In this document: positions 34,886 through 43,092 of the stretch, in pieces | Position numbering within the stretch: position 1 is the stretch's first letter | How the letters are laid out: every line of letters starts with the position of its first letter | Assembly: GCA_035528395.1 (NCBI GenBank) | Contig: DATKYR010000190.1 | Location: forward strand, 28,351 to 92,350 | Direction of reading: 5' to 3' | Length of the DNA: 64,000 nt | Source: NIOZ-UU13 sp035528395 | Lineage (GTDB): Bacteria > Planctomycetota > Phycisphaerae > Sedimentisphaerales > Anaerobacaceae | Made by a program: the position numbers and the translations under genes | The notes under the pieces: model-generated | What the model was told of the DNA's origin: nothing | Database searches by the model: none | The model's input: only the letters and a program-made list of their open reading frames with translations

Positions 34886-35575
34886 GTGCAGATAGCTCTA
34901 ATTATAGAGGCCTGCCTTTTTGGCCTTCGGCCTAAAGACGGCCAAGCCAATAACCAATTAACTAATCACTACTCACAATTCCAGAACGGGGGCCTGCTCA
35001 TCGAAGTTAGTTTGAACATAACCGGATGTTTGGAAAAAGCGATAGTTTTCCTTACGCTCTTGTATCGTCGTATCCGCTACGGCTATGCCTTCCGGCGAAT
35101 ACCGCTGACACAAGGTAAATATGCCATAGTGGACCCGGAAGATTATAACCGGCTCAGCAAATATAAATGGCATTGCCAAAAAGGTTCTCGAACATTTTAT
35201 GCCCTCCGGGTTGTTTATAAGAGCAAACCTGAAAAAAACAAAATTATCTGGATGCACCGGGAAATCCTCAACACACCTGATGGCATGTTCTCTGACCATA
35301 TCAACCATAATGGATTAGACAACCGAAAGGCGAATCTGCGGTTGGCTACAAAGATTCAAAACAGTCTGAACAGACGAAAAGTTAATATAAGGACTTCGTC
35401 AAAATACAAGGGAGTATTTTTCGTCAGGCGAACCAGACGTTGGGTGGCCAGAATAATGGTGGATAAAAGAAGGCGGTATCTCGGCTACTTCACCAACGAG
35501 ATAGACGCGGCGAAGGCCTATGACAGAGCGGCCCGTAAATATCACGGCCAATTCGCGGTATTGAATTTTAAGTGA
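34886..35575 (+). CDS. HNH endonuclease with AP2-type DNA-binding tail
   Basis: A homing-endonuclease-like protein. The recognisable part starts around YGYAFRRIPLTQGKYAIVDPEDY (residue 65) and leads to the HNH core: MHREIL, FSDHINHNGLDNRKANLRLAT with paired H and N residues. A C-terminal AP2-like domain follows (SSKYKGVFFVRRTRRWVARI, RYLGYFTNEIDAAKAYDRAA). The frame begins with GTG at 34886, but the first 55 or so codons look unlike protein sequence, and no convincing start with a ribosome-binding site was found (TTG 35060 is an option). It may therefore be 5'-truncated or mis-started. It is divergent from the group II intron nearby. Confidence 0.8.
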   Translation: MQIALIIEACLFGLRPKDGQANNQLTNHYSQFQNGGLLIEVSLNITGCLEKAIVFLTLLYRRIRYGYAFRRIPLTQGKYAIVDPEDYNRLSKYKWHCQKGSRTFYALRVVYKSKPEKNKIIWMHREILNTPDGMFSDHINHNGLDNRKANLRLATKIQNSLNRRKVNIRTSSKYKGVFFVRRTRRWVARIMVDKRRRYLGYFTNEIDAAKAYDRAARKYHGQFAVLNFK

Positions 35576-35588
35576 AAGACCGGTGTTT

Positions 35589-36467
35589 TTATAATTTGTC
35601 TCGCATTTGCTCGGTTTTTGTGGCTTGCTTGAGAATCTTTTTTTCTTTATGCGTGAGGCTGTGCAGGCCGTGGTCGTGAACTTTTTTCAGGATGCGGTCA
35701 ACTTCAAACTGGAGGTTGCGCTGCTCGTCCATCTTCTTTTTCCATTGGCCGGCTCCGATTTTCAATTTGAATTTGCTGCGCCAGGAGCGTGAGAATACAT
35801 AAATGGCCCCTGCCGCCATACCAGCCAGATGCGCTGCGTGGCCGCCGGCGTTTGCGCCTCTTGTTATTACAAAGAAGAAATACATAATTGTCAGGCCTAC
35901 CGCCGCTACCCTTATCGGCACAGGAAATAGAAGGATAAAGACAACAAATTGTGGGAAAAGGATTGCACAAGCAGCTAACATGCCAAGAATTGCACCGGAG
36001 GCCCCTATCATTGGCCCTGACCATAAGAATTTGAGGGCGACAAGGAAAGTGTAAAACAGGCCGCCTGCGACGCCGCAGCTAAGATAAAATATGAGGAATT
36101 TTTTGCTGCCCCAATGTCGTTCGAGTGTCGGCCCGAGGAAGTATAAGCCAAGCATGTTAAAAAGGATATGCATTATATCGGCGTGCAAAAATTGATACGT
36201 TATCAGCCGCCAGACCTGAAGCACCAAGGCAAATGAATTCGGAAAAACAGAAAACCATTTTTCAAAGAAGTTCAGGGGTTGAGGGAAGCCAGGTACTAAA
36301 ATGTTTCTTGGAAGAAAGAGTGCCCCGGCAAAAAAGACGGCAAAATTGATAATCAGCAAAGACTTGACGACGGGTGTGATGTGCGGGAAGTGCATCCGCA
36401 TCTGCGGTGCATGGCGGTATTGCGACTGGAAATCCGCCTGAGTGTAATCTCTGTCGTAAAGACCCAT
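35589..36467 (-). CDS. Rhomboid family intramembrane serine protease
   Basis: A membrane protease with about six helices. The catalytic serine is in MIGASGAILGML and the catalytic histidine in GGHAAHLAGMAAG. The conserved WRLITYQFLHADIMHILFNM segment (loop 1, first histidine and asparagine) is also present. The C-terminal 70 residues are cytoplasmic and basic. The ATG at 36467 (MGLYDRDYTQAD) is chosen over a GTG 12 bp upstream. Substrate unknown. Confidence 0.93.
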   Translation of the reverse strand: MGLYDRDYTQADFQSQYRHAPQMRMHFPHITPVVKSLLIINFAVFFAGALFLPRNILVPGFPQPLNFFEKWFSVFPNSFALVLQVWRLITYQFLHADIMHILFNMLGLYFLGPTLERHWGSKKFLIFYLSCGVAGGLFYTFLVALKFLWSGPMIGASGAILGMLAACAILFPQFVVFILLFPVPIRVAAVGLTIMYFFFVITRGANAGGHAAHLAGMAAGAIYVFSRSWRSKFKLKIGAGQWKKKMDEQRNLQFEVDRILKKVHDHGLHSLTHKEKKILKQATKTEQMRDKL

Positions 36468-36561
36468 AATACTACTCACGAAGTTTTCGTACCCTCATGG
36501 GCGCGGCTCTGGTATTATTTATTATATATTATGGTCGATTTTGCGAAATTTTCAAGTAAAA

Positions 36562-36663
36562 AAGACTTAAGACACAAATAAGACTCAAGACTCAAGACCC
36601 AAGACCCAAGACACAAGACTCAAGAACCAAGACATAAGACTCAAGACACAAGATTCAAGATTT
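36562..36663. repeat. AAGACNC heptamer array, about 14 units
   Basis: Units AAGACTT and AAGACAC, a 4-bp slip, then twelve back-to-back heptamers from 36580 to 36663 (AAGACTC, AAGACTC, AAGACCC, AAGACCC, AAGACAC, AAGACTC, AAGAACC, AAGACAT, AAGACTC, AAGACAC, AAGATTC, AAGATTT). It enters the lgt gene and provides its stop codon. Positions 6 and 7 of the unit vary, while AAGA is nearly constant. Confidence 0.95.
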
Positions 36664-37629
36664 AGAAGTTTTTGGTTTCATTATCTGAAGTATTACCATC
36701 AGGGCCGCACCGAAGATAATCATAGCGATGCCGATAATTTGCGATATTGTCAGGTTGTCAAATTCAAAGGGATTGTCATCGCGCCGAAATTCTATAAGAA
36801 ATCGGGTCAGGCCGTAAAGAACAAACATCAAAGCAAAGGTTGAGCCGGGTTTGGTAAAGATTTTGCCGGCGGTTTTAGAGCTGCCGGCGTTTTGTGACCT
36901 TCGCCAGAAAAAATAAAGGATGAGACATAAGACAGCGGCACCGGCGGAAGTATATAATTGGGTTGGGTGGACAGGCAAGCATCGATATTTGCCTGTTGTG
37001 ACTTCGATTTTTTGCTGAGCGGTTAACTCTTCGTACGGCTTTGGGTGTCGATTTCCATCCTTGTCGATAAAGCTTAAATATTCACGAGGTAATTCCAATA
37101 GGGGGGCAGAGCGGTTCCTTTCCAAATCGGGGTTTACTTGACTGAGGTAAGCGATTGAGTTATAGGGGAAACGAATGCCCCATGGCAGATTCGTGGGTTT
37201 GCCATAACAGCAGCCGTTTAGCAAACAGCCGATTCTGCCGAAGACAAGAGCCAACATCAGGGCGATAGCGAGGATATCAAGGTAGTGGCGAATGGGGAGT
37301 TTGTGATAGAGGAGATAAAAAAAGATGATGGTGATGGCCAAGAGAACGCCGCCCAACAGCTCGAGGCCGCCGTGCCAGATAGCAAAGACGGATACCGGGT
37401 CTTCTTTGAAATGCTCAAAATAATGAATTACGTAGAACAGACGTGCCCCTGCCACTCCGCCTATTAACGAGTAAAGGGCGGCGTTGGTAATGAGCTGAGG
37501 GTCGGGTGTGATATTGCGGCTGAGGCGCCTTATCAGAGAAACGGCGACAAGAAAACCAATGACCATCATCAGGCCATAGCTTTTTAGGGTAACATGGATG
37601 AAAGGTATCTCGAAAAGTTCAGGAAACAT
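36655..37629 (-). CDS. lgt: Prolipoprotein diacylglyceryl transferase
   Basis: Attaches diacylglycerol to the lipobox cysteine of prolipoproteins, the first step of lipoprotein maturation; the two GH95 and the M48 lipoproteins in this window would be clients. Seven hydrophobic segments. The signature region reads GRIGCLLNGCCYGKP, as in planctomycete Lgt, rather than the GRxxNF form of proteobacteria. YGLTRFLIEFRRDD is near the C-terminus. There is an insertion of about 50 residues after PYNSIAYLSQVNPD. The last codons and stop come from the heptamer array. Confidence 0.94.
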   Translation of the reverse strand: MFPELFEIPFIHVTLKSYGLMMVIGFLVAVSLIRRLSRNITPDPQLITNAALYSLIGGVAGARLFYVIHYFEHFKEDPVSVFAIWHGGLELLGGVLLAITIIFFYLLYHKLPIRHYLDILAIALMLALVFGRIGCLLNGCCYGKPTNLPWGIRFPYNSIAYLSQVNPDLERNRSAPLLELPREYLSFIDKDGNRHPKPYEELTAQQKIEVTTGKYRCLPVHPTQLYTSAGAAVLCLILYFFWRRSQNAGSSKTAGKIFTKPGSTFALMFVLYGLTRFLIEFRRDDNPFEFDNLTISQIIGIAMIIFGAALMVILQIMKPKTSKS

Positions 37630-37711
37630 TTATTTTATCGCATATATCGTATGTCTTATCGCGTATAACTTTTACCGTTTGTATTTAGATAGTAACCGCC
37701 ATAGGCTATTC

Positions 37712-38068
37712 TTATTCACTACTTTTAATTTTGTTATTTTCGTCGAGAACGACAATTTTTGGTTTAAATTCTTTGGCTTTATCAGGGGTGAAGAAACCGA
37801 AGCTAAGAATGATGACGATGTCTTTCGGCTTAATCAACTGTGCTGCTGCACCAAGTATAACGACCTGGCCGGAGTTGGCTTCCGCGGGGACGACATAGGT
37901 TTCCAAGCGATTGCCGTTGTTTAGGTCGGCGACCAAGACAGATTCGTAAGTCAAGATTCCAGCTGCTTCCATCAGGGCAGAGTCTATGGCGATACTGCCG
38001 GGGTAGTGCAGCTTCGTGTCAGTGACCGTTGCACGATGTAACTTGCTTTTTAGTATCTTTACGAGCAT
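37712..38068 (-). CDS. panD: Aspartate 1-decarboxylase proenzyme
   Basis: Makes beta-alanine from aspartate for pantothenate synthesis. A pyruvoyl enzyme activated by self-cleavage at G-S in HYPGSIAIDS near residue 24. MLVKILKSKLHRATVT at the start and the YVVPAE and NGAA-like ILGAAAQLIKPKDIVII region also match. The length of 118 residues is normal with ATG at 38068. panC is 700 bp upstream on the same strand, separated by a dead hicBA pair. Confidence 0.94.
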   Translation of the reverse strand: MLVKILKSKLHRATVTDTKLHYPGSIAIDSALMEAAGILTYESVLVADLNNGNRLETYVVPAEANSGQVVILGAAAQLIKPKDIVIILSFGFFTPDKAKEFKPKIVVLDENNKIKSSE

Positions 38069-38245
38069 AATTTGGTATCTTGTGATCCGATTCACTATTC
38101 CACTTATGATTATTTAAGTGTTATTATACATTACTGTTCGCTTATATCCTCCAGTACATCTATATCATCCTATACTTTGCAGAGTGTAAAACATTTAGGC
38201 GAATGAAGTGAGAGGTAAAGCCTGTGTTATCTGCCGATAGCAAGT

Positions 38246-38485
38246 TTATGCCTTTCTATAAGCCTCCAAGAACTCGTCCCTTGTAATTCCAGACTGGGTA
38301 CAAATTGTCCTTAACGTGGAGGCTTTTATCTTCGTATGATTCGGCATAGTCAACGGAATCTGGCTTCCATCAGGATTTTTACGTGCCATGGCGATGTGTT
38401 CTTTTTCCCTTACAGTTTGAAAACCCAACATCTGCTATGCCTTTACCACCTTTTTCTTGGGCGCATCGACAGGAAACTTTGCCAT
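38246..38485 (-). pseudogene. hicA: HicA toxin gene with in-frame TAG
   Basis: HicA toxins are small double-stranded-RNA-binding-fold mRNA interferases. Read from ATG 38485 the frame gives MAKFPVDAPKKKVVKA, then TAG (38435-38437), then QMLGFQTVREKEHIAMARKNPDG, where the family's catalytic histidine follows GF.xxR.xGSH; here the site reads KEHIAM. It ends in the conserved TLRTICTQSGITRDEF. Codon 17 would normally be leucine or similar (KALQMLGF). The ATG overlaps the hicB stop as TGATG. Confidence 0.8.
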
Positions 38486-38709
38486 CAAACTTCTACTCCT
38501 GTTTCAGCTACAAATGCTTCAATGATTCTCGGCTCTACTTCCAGCACTTCCTTTCCAAAGGTTTCAATATGAAAACGAATCGCAGATTTTACGTCAGCAA
38601 GTACTTCTTAATATGTATCCCCCTGCCCAACGACAACGCCCTTTAATCCCAGTGGATATGCCACATAACCATCTGGGTGTTTCTCTACAACGATTTTAAA
38701 CTGTCTCAT
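38485..38709 (-). pseudogene. hicB: HicB antitoxin gene with in-frame TAA
   Basis: ATG 38709 starts MRQFKIVVEKHPDGYVAYPLG, the HicB partial RNase H-like fold, with GVVVGQGDTY, then TAA (38608-38610), then EVLADVKSAIRFHIETFG and a tail ending VAETGVEV. The family motif is GDTxEEAL, so GAA-to-TAA is the likely change. The downstream half remains in frame to TGA 38485-38487, overlapping the hicA start. This gene order, antitoxin first, occurs in one of the two common HicBA forms. Confidence 0.82.
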
Positions 38710-38756
38710 AACAAATTCCTTGTTCATAATTAACAACAAAAAATCATTATACATTA

Positions 38757-39608
38757 TTACTCGGCTGTGTCCACGAGAATGTTGTCTATTAGTCTTGCGG
38801 GGCCGATTCTGACGGCTACGGCTGCGAGGACTTTGCCGGCGATGCGGTCAATGTTCCGGAGGGTCTCGGCGTCAACGATACTTATATATTCTATCTCTAT
38901 TGACGGGACCTGTTGTAATATTTTGCGCATCTCGGTGATGATTTCTGTGGTTTCTTTGACGCCAGCGTCAATCATTTGACGGCACTTTCGGAGGGATTTG
39001 TAAATGTTCGCTGCATCCTTTTTTTGCTGTTCGGTTAGATATTTATTTCTGCTGCTGACGGCCAGGCCGTTCGGTTCGCGGACTGTGGGACAGATGACAA
39101 TTCCCAGGGGCATATTCAAATCAGCGACCATTCGCTTAACAACGATTGCCTGCTGAGCGTCCTTCTGGCCGAAATAAGCGATGTCTGGGGCAACGATATT
39201 AAATAACTTGGCACAAACAGTAGTTACTCCTCGAAAGTGGCCCGGACGAAATTGACCGCAGAGGGATTCTGTTAATTTCTCGACGTTTACCCAAGAGAGA
39301 TTTTCAGCGGGGTACATTTGCTCGGGCGTCGGAGTGAAAACAACATCAACTCCTGCCTTTCTGCAAATTCCGAGGTCGGCATCGAGAGGTCTCGGATATT
39401 TTTCAAAATCTTCGCCGGGGCCAAACTGTGCGGGATTGACAAAGATGCTGACAACAACAAAGTCGCATTCCTTAACGGCTGCTTCGATTAACGAGATGTG
39501 GCCGATATGCAGTGCTCCCATTGTCGGGACAAGGCCGATTATTTTGCCGCCGCTGCGGGCGGTTTTTACCAGGCTTCTAACCGATTCTATTGTTTCTGCA
39601 AATTCCAT
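38757..39608 (-). CDS. panC: Pantothenate synthetase
   Basis: Joins pantoate and beta-alanine with ATP. The HIGH-like motif is in LVPTMGALHIGHISLI, followed by VVSIFVNPAQFGPGEDFEKYPR. YFGQKDAQQ and REPNGLAVSSRNKYLT also match, the latter giving the KMSKS-like region. The length of 283 residues is normal. With panD and the split coaC/coaB, much of the pathway from aspartate to coenzyme A lies in this window. Confidence 0.96.
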   Translation of the reverse strand: MEFAETIESVRSLVKTARSGGKIIGLVPTMGALHIGHISLIEAAVKECDFVVVSIFVNPAQFGPGEDFEKYPRPLDADLGICRKAGVDVVFTPTPEQMYPAENLSWVNVEKLTESLCGQFRPGHFRGVTTVCAKLFNIVAPDIAYFGQKDAQQAIVVKRMVADLNMPLGIVICPTVREPNGLAVSSRNKYLTEQQKKDAANIYKSLRKCRQMIDAGVKETTEIITEMRKILQQVPSIEIEYISIVDAETLRNIDRIAGKVLAAVAVRIGPARLIDNILVDTAE

Positions 39609-39649
39609 TGTTAAATTTCAGATTGCTTCGGCTTCGACTCTACTCAGAG

Positions 39650-40759
39650 TTAAAGGCTCTTTGCGCTCGCAATGACAGAATGGCCGAAAGTATAACATTT
39701 TATCTGATTTGTTAGATGGTCGATATTGGCATCATCAGTGTAGTCCAGCTCTGAGGTTTGTTTGCGGATAACGGGGCAGGTTTTCCAATGCTTCAAGAGC
39801 TGCTCGTAACCGGCATTAAGATTTTCCAAAAACTGTGGCTCGATTTTCTGTTCGTAAGAACGATTTCGTTTGTGAATACGCTCAAGGCAATTCTGTGTCG
39901 AATCAACCAGATATATCACAAGCACCGGTAAAGTTAACCTGTGGATAAAAGGTTGATAAATTTTCTCGTACAAGGCCAATTGTTCCGGGGTCAGTGTTTG
40001 GCTGCTGTAGATAAGCTCTTTATCAAAGATATAGTCAGTTATATATATCTGGCCCTTTTTCAATGTGTTATGATTTAGCTGTTCAACTCTGCTGGTGAGG
40101 AAATATAATTGCGAATCCAATGCCAGCTCTTTTTTCCCGGCGTAAACTTCAGGCATAAAGGGATTGGTGTCGTAAGGTTCGGGCAGCATTTGACAGCCGA
40201 GGCGGTTCGACAGTTTTTTTGCCAGAGTAGTTTTTCCGACGCCAATAACGCCGGCTATGCTGACAAGCTGCGGCAAGTGGGGATTATGGACAAAGTCACA
40301 GCCGTTCAGTCGATTAGCCAATTCGCAAACCGATTCGTTCATAACCGGATGAAGCAAATTGGCATTAAGCTCACAAAGGCCCTCAAGGACAAACGAGCGC
40401 AGGTGCATTTGTGGATGCGGGATAGTTAAATGCGGACTATCTATTACTCCGGAGCCGTACAGCAAGATGTCCAAATCGATGGTCCTCGACGACCATTTTT
40501 CCTGCCGTATCCTGCCAAGCGCAGTTTCAATATTGACCAGCGTCTTGTGTAAATCGTCCGGGCTTAGAGTTGTCCTTAGTTCGGCAACAGCGTTTAAGTA
40601 CTTAGGCTGCTCGGCTTGTGCCAGCGGAGCTGTTTCGATTAGCTCACTTGCACGAGCAACTTCTATATCCGAGACTTCGGCGAGCATTTTGAGGGCACTA
40701 TTTATATTGTCCTTTCTGTTGCCTAAATTGCTGCCTAGGCCGATATATGCTGTTGTCAT
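39650..40759 (-). CDS. folK: FolK-deoxynucleoside kinase fusion
   Basis: Residues 1-155 are 6-hydroxymethyl-7,8-dihydropterin pyrophosphokinase of folate synthesis: YIGLGSNLGNR, ALGRIRQEKWSSRTIDLDILLYG and the HPxMHLRSFVL pattern. Residues 163-369 are a deoxynucleoside kinase: P-loop GVIGVGKTT (170-178), LPEPYDTNPFMPEVYAG, YITDYIFDKELIYS and the lid-like RIHKRNRSYEQKI. No stop or frameshift separates them. The last 12 residues (CYTFGHSVIASAKSL) are read from a sequence resembling the intergenic GTCATTC repeat, so the original end may have been earlier. This fusion couples folate and DNA precursor supply in one polypeptide. Confidence 0.9.
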   Translation of the reverse strand: MTTAYIGLGSNLGNRKDNINSALKMLAEVSDIEVARASELIETAPLAQAEQPKYLNAVAELRTTLSPDDLHKTLVNIETALGRIRQEKWSSRTIDLDILLYGSGVIDSPHLTIPHPQMHLRSFVLEGLCELNANLLHPVMNESVCELANRLNGCDFVHNPHLPQLVSIAGVIGVGKTTLAKKLSNRLGCQMLPEPYDTNPFMPEVYAGKKELALDSQLYFLTSRVEQLNHNTLKKGQIYITDYIFDKELIYSSQTLTPEQLALYEKIYQPFIHRLTLPVLVIYLVDSTQNCLERIHKRNRSYEQKIEPQFLENLNAGYEQLLKHWKTCPVIRKQTSELDYTDDANIDHLTNQIKCYTFGHSVIASAKSL

Positions 40760-40801
40760 CTTTTAAGAATCCGATTTCGTCTTACGTTGTGGTTTTTCGT
40801 T

Positions 40802-42031
40802 TTACACTTTTTGAAATCGCTCCAGGGCTTCTTTGACGTTGTCCGGTGTGGCAAAGGCGGTGAGTCGGACGAAACCTTCTCCGGCTGAGCCGAAGCCCGC
40901 ACCGGGAGTAGTAACGACGTGGGCCTTGTTGAGCAATGTGTCAAAAAATTCCCAGGAACTTACACCGTTCGGAGTTTTTAGCCATATATATGGAGCGTTA
41001 ACACCGCCGTAAACAGTATAACCGATTCGGCTGAGCGTTTCGCATATGAGCTTAGCGTTGACCATATAGATATCGATAATCCGTTGGTTTTGCTCTTTGC
41101 CTTGTGGGCTGTAAACGGAAGCGGCACCGGCCTGGGTGACATATGATACGCCGTTGAACTTTGTGCAGTGGCGCCGTTTCCATATCTGGGCGACCTCGAC
41201 CGCCCTGCCGTCTTTTGTGTAGGCCTTCAACTGCTTCGGAATAACGGTGAATGCGCATCTGAGGCCGGTAAAGCCGGCGGTTTTAGAGAAACTGCGAAAC
41301 TCTATGGCTGCTTCCTTTGCGCCGTCAACCTCATATATTGAGTGCGGTATGCCAGGGTCTGAAATAAACGCCTCGTAAGCAGCGTCGAAAAGAATTATAG
41401 CCTTATTTTCGAGTGCATAATCAACCCATTTTTTCAGTTGCTCTTTTGTTGCAACTGCACCTGTTGGATTGTTAGGGAAACACAGGTAAATCAAATCGAC
41501 CTTCTCCTTAGGCAAGTACGGTGCAAAATTATTTTCTTCGGTACAGGGCATATAAACAATGCCTTCGTATCTGCCCTGTTCGGCCGGTCCTCCTGTTCGG
41601 CCAGCCATAACGTTGGTGTCCACATATACCGGATAGACAGGGTCGGACACGGCTACGATATTATCCAGGCCGAAAACTTCCTGCATATTGCCGGTATCAC
41701 ACTTTGCTCCATCGCTGATGACGATTTCGTCGATGTCGATATCGACGCCGCGAGACTTAAAGTCATTTTTCTTTATGGCTGTCCGGAGAAACTCATATCC
41801 TATACCGCCGTCATCATAACCTCTGAAGGTCTCGCTGCGGCCCATTTCGTCAACCGCCTTTTTCATCGCTTCGACGACAGCAGGCGCCAGAGGCTGGGTA
41901 ACATCGCCTATGCCCATACTGATGATTTCAGCGTCCGGGTTGGCCTCTTGAAAAGCTCTTTTTCTTCTGCCGATTTCCGGGAACAAATACCCGGCCTGGA
42001 GTTTCAGGAAGTTTTCGTTAATTTTCGTCAT
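40802..42031 (-). CDS. dapL: LL-diaminopimelate aminotransferase
   Basis: PLP-dependent conversion of tetrahydrodipicolinate to LL-diaminopimelate in one step, for lysine and peptidoglycan. The start MTKINENFLKLQAGYLFPEI, the SMGIGDVTQPL and RGYDDGGIGYEFLR parts, the PLP lysine in SFSKTAGFTGLRCAF and the LCFPNNPTGAVA motif are all characteristic of DapL. The length of 409 residues is normal. Use of DapL instead of the acylated pathway fits Planctomycetes, Chlamydiae and related phyla. Confidence 0.96.
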   Translation of the reverse strand: MTKINENFLKLQAGYLFPEIGRRKRAFQEANPDAEIISMGIGDVTQPLAPAVVEAMKKAVDEMGRSETFRGYDDGGIGYEFLRTAIKKNDFKSRGVDIDIDEIVISDGAKCDTGNMQEVFGLDNIVAVSDPVYPVYVDTNVMAGRTGGPAEQGRYEGIVYMPCTEENNFAPYLPKEKVDLIYLCFPNNPTGAVATKEQLKKWVDYALENKAIILFDAAYEAFISDPGIPHSIYEVDGAKEAAIEFRSFSKTAGFTGLRCAFTVIPKQLKAYTKDGRAVEVAQIWKRRHCTKFNGVSYVTQAGAASVYSPQGKEQNQRIIDIYMVNAKLICETLSRIGYTVYGGVNAPYIWLKTPNGVSSWEFFDTLLNKAHVVTTPGAGFGSAGEGFVRLTAFATPDNVKEALERFQKV

Positions 42032-42241
42032 TCTTTACTCTCATATTGTTTAATTGATTCTAATGGTGGGGCAAGCCCCACCCTACAGGATTCGATACAG
42101 AAGTGAATAATTTTAGTGTCTGAGTCGGGATGCGTCAATCCCGTTAGAGACTGAATGAAAAGAAATTCATATCATTGGATGCTGTCTGATTGTCAGATTA
42201 AGTCCTATTCACTACACGTTATGTTAAATCAGTTTCCTCCG

Positions 42242-42715
42242 TTACATTACCACGTACTTGCTCCTTTTCAGTTCTTTGAAATCGGTTGATGATGGTAACC
42301 GATTACCCTCATCGATTGTTTTCCACTCAAGATCCTTGGTACTACCGAGCCTGGCCTGGCTTCCAATCGGCCATGCTTTCAGGGCTAAGGACTTGCCCTC
42401 CTTAAGTTTCAAGTCATATGTATAGACTTGTTCGTTGTAGCCGAGGACGGTCTTACATTCACCAACAACTGTGCGCAAATGGGGCCAGAATCGAAAAACA
42501 CCAACAAAGTACATCGATGAAACACTTGCGCTTCCCATGTCACGTACAACATTCTTTAGCATCCGAAATCTCCTGTTCGTTTCGGTTTTGTAGCTAAAAT
42601 GAGCGCCAACCAACTGCCCACCTCCGATCGCTGCGACCAGGACTGAACACGAGTTGATTCCCGGAAAAATCAGAACGTTTTCCTTTCCTGTGAACTGCTC
42701 ATAGATGACCTTCAT
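42242..42715 (-). CDS. Unknown protein, possible CheD/deamidase-like fold
   Basis: I do not recognise the family. The 157-residue protein has GINSCSVLVAAIGGGQLVGAHFSY near residue 19-42. It places a cysteine and a histidine 16 residues apart across two predicted beta strands, as in the Cys-His catalytic pair of CheD and CNF1-like deamidases. That is a weak structural analogy. AAGGAGAG precedes ATG 42715. It stands alone between dapL and tyrS. Confidence 0.5.
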   Translation of the reverse strand: MKVIYEQFTGKENVLIFPGINSCSVLVAAIGGGQLVGAHFSYKTETNRRFRMLKNVVRDMGSASVSSMYFVGVFRFWPHLRTVVGECKTVLGYNEQVYTYDLKLKEGKSLALKAWPIGSQARLGSTKDLEWKTIDEGNRLPSSTDFKELKRSKYVVM

Positions 42716-43081
42716 GTCTTTGCTCTCCTTTTCTAATTGTTATTTATATGCCTTCCGTATAAACCTTTTAGTCTGGCAAATTTCATAGCCAAAACGGCAT
42801 CATATATACGGCTTACTTGCGACCCAGAAGAAACCCCAAGGTGCTTCCCGCTTGGTTGTAGAAAGTTTACAATGCTGGAAAGAAATTTTAAAGGAAAAAA
42901 TAAAAAGAGCATAAGGGCATAAGTCATAATAGCACAGTTCAAGGAATATAGAATATCCATCGCAAGGTGTCCTGTAGAGAATAATGAATTTTAAATGGAG
43001 AAGTTGAGATTGCTTCTGCGGCCTCGAAATGACTTCCAAATAGATTCTTCGCGGAGTTTATCCTTGAGCAAAGCGAAGGGC
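42716..43081. other. Intergenic region, no gene seen
   Basis: 366 bp. The right part holds a GTCATNCTGAGC-type repeat (43041-43092) that runs into the tyrS 3' end. The rest is A/T-rich with no repeat or promoter I can support. Confidence 0.55.
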
Positions 43082-43092
43082 TCAGTATGACG
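43041..43092. repeat. GATTCTTCGC...CTCAGTATGACG repeat at the tyrS 3' end
   Basis: A truncated relative of 7677-7753 (GATTCTTCGC, AAGCGAAGGGCTCAGTATGAC). On the minus strand its outer arm reads GTCATACTGAGC, and the TGA within it is the stop codon of tyrS. Confidence 0.7.

Noticed and set aside
38435..38610. Prophage or integron remnant around hicBA
   Set aside because: No integrase, att-like repeats or phage genes were seen; the pair alone is not evidence of a larger element.
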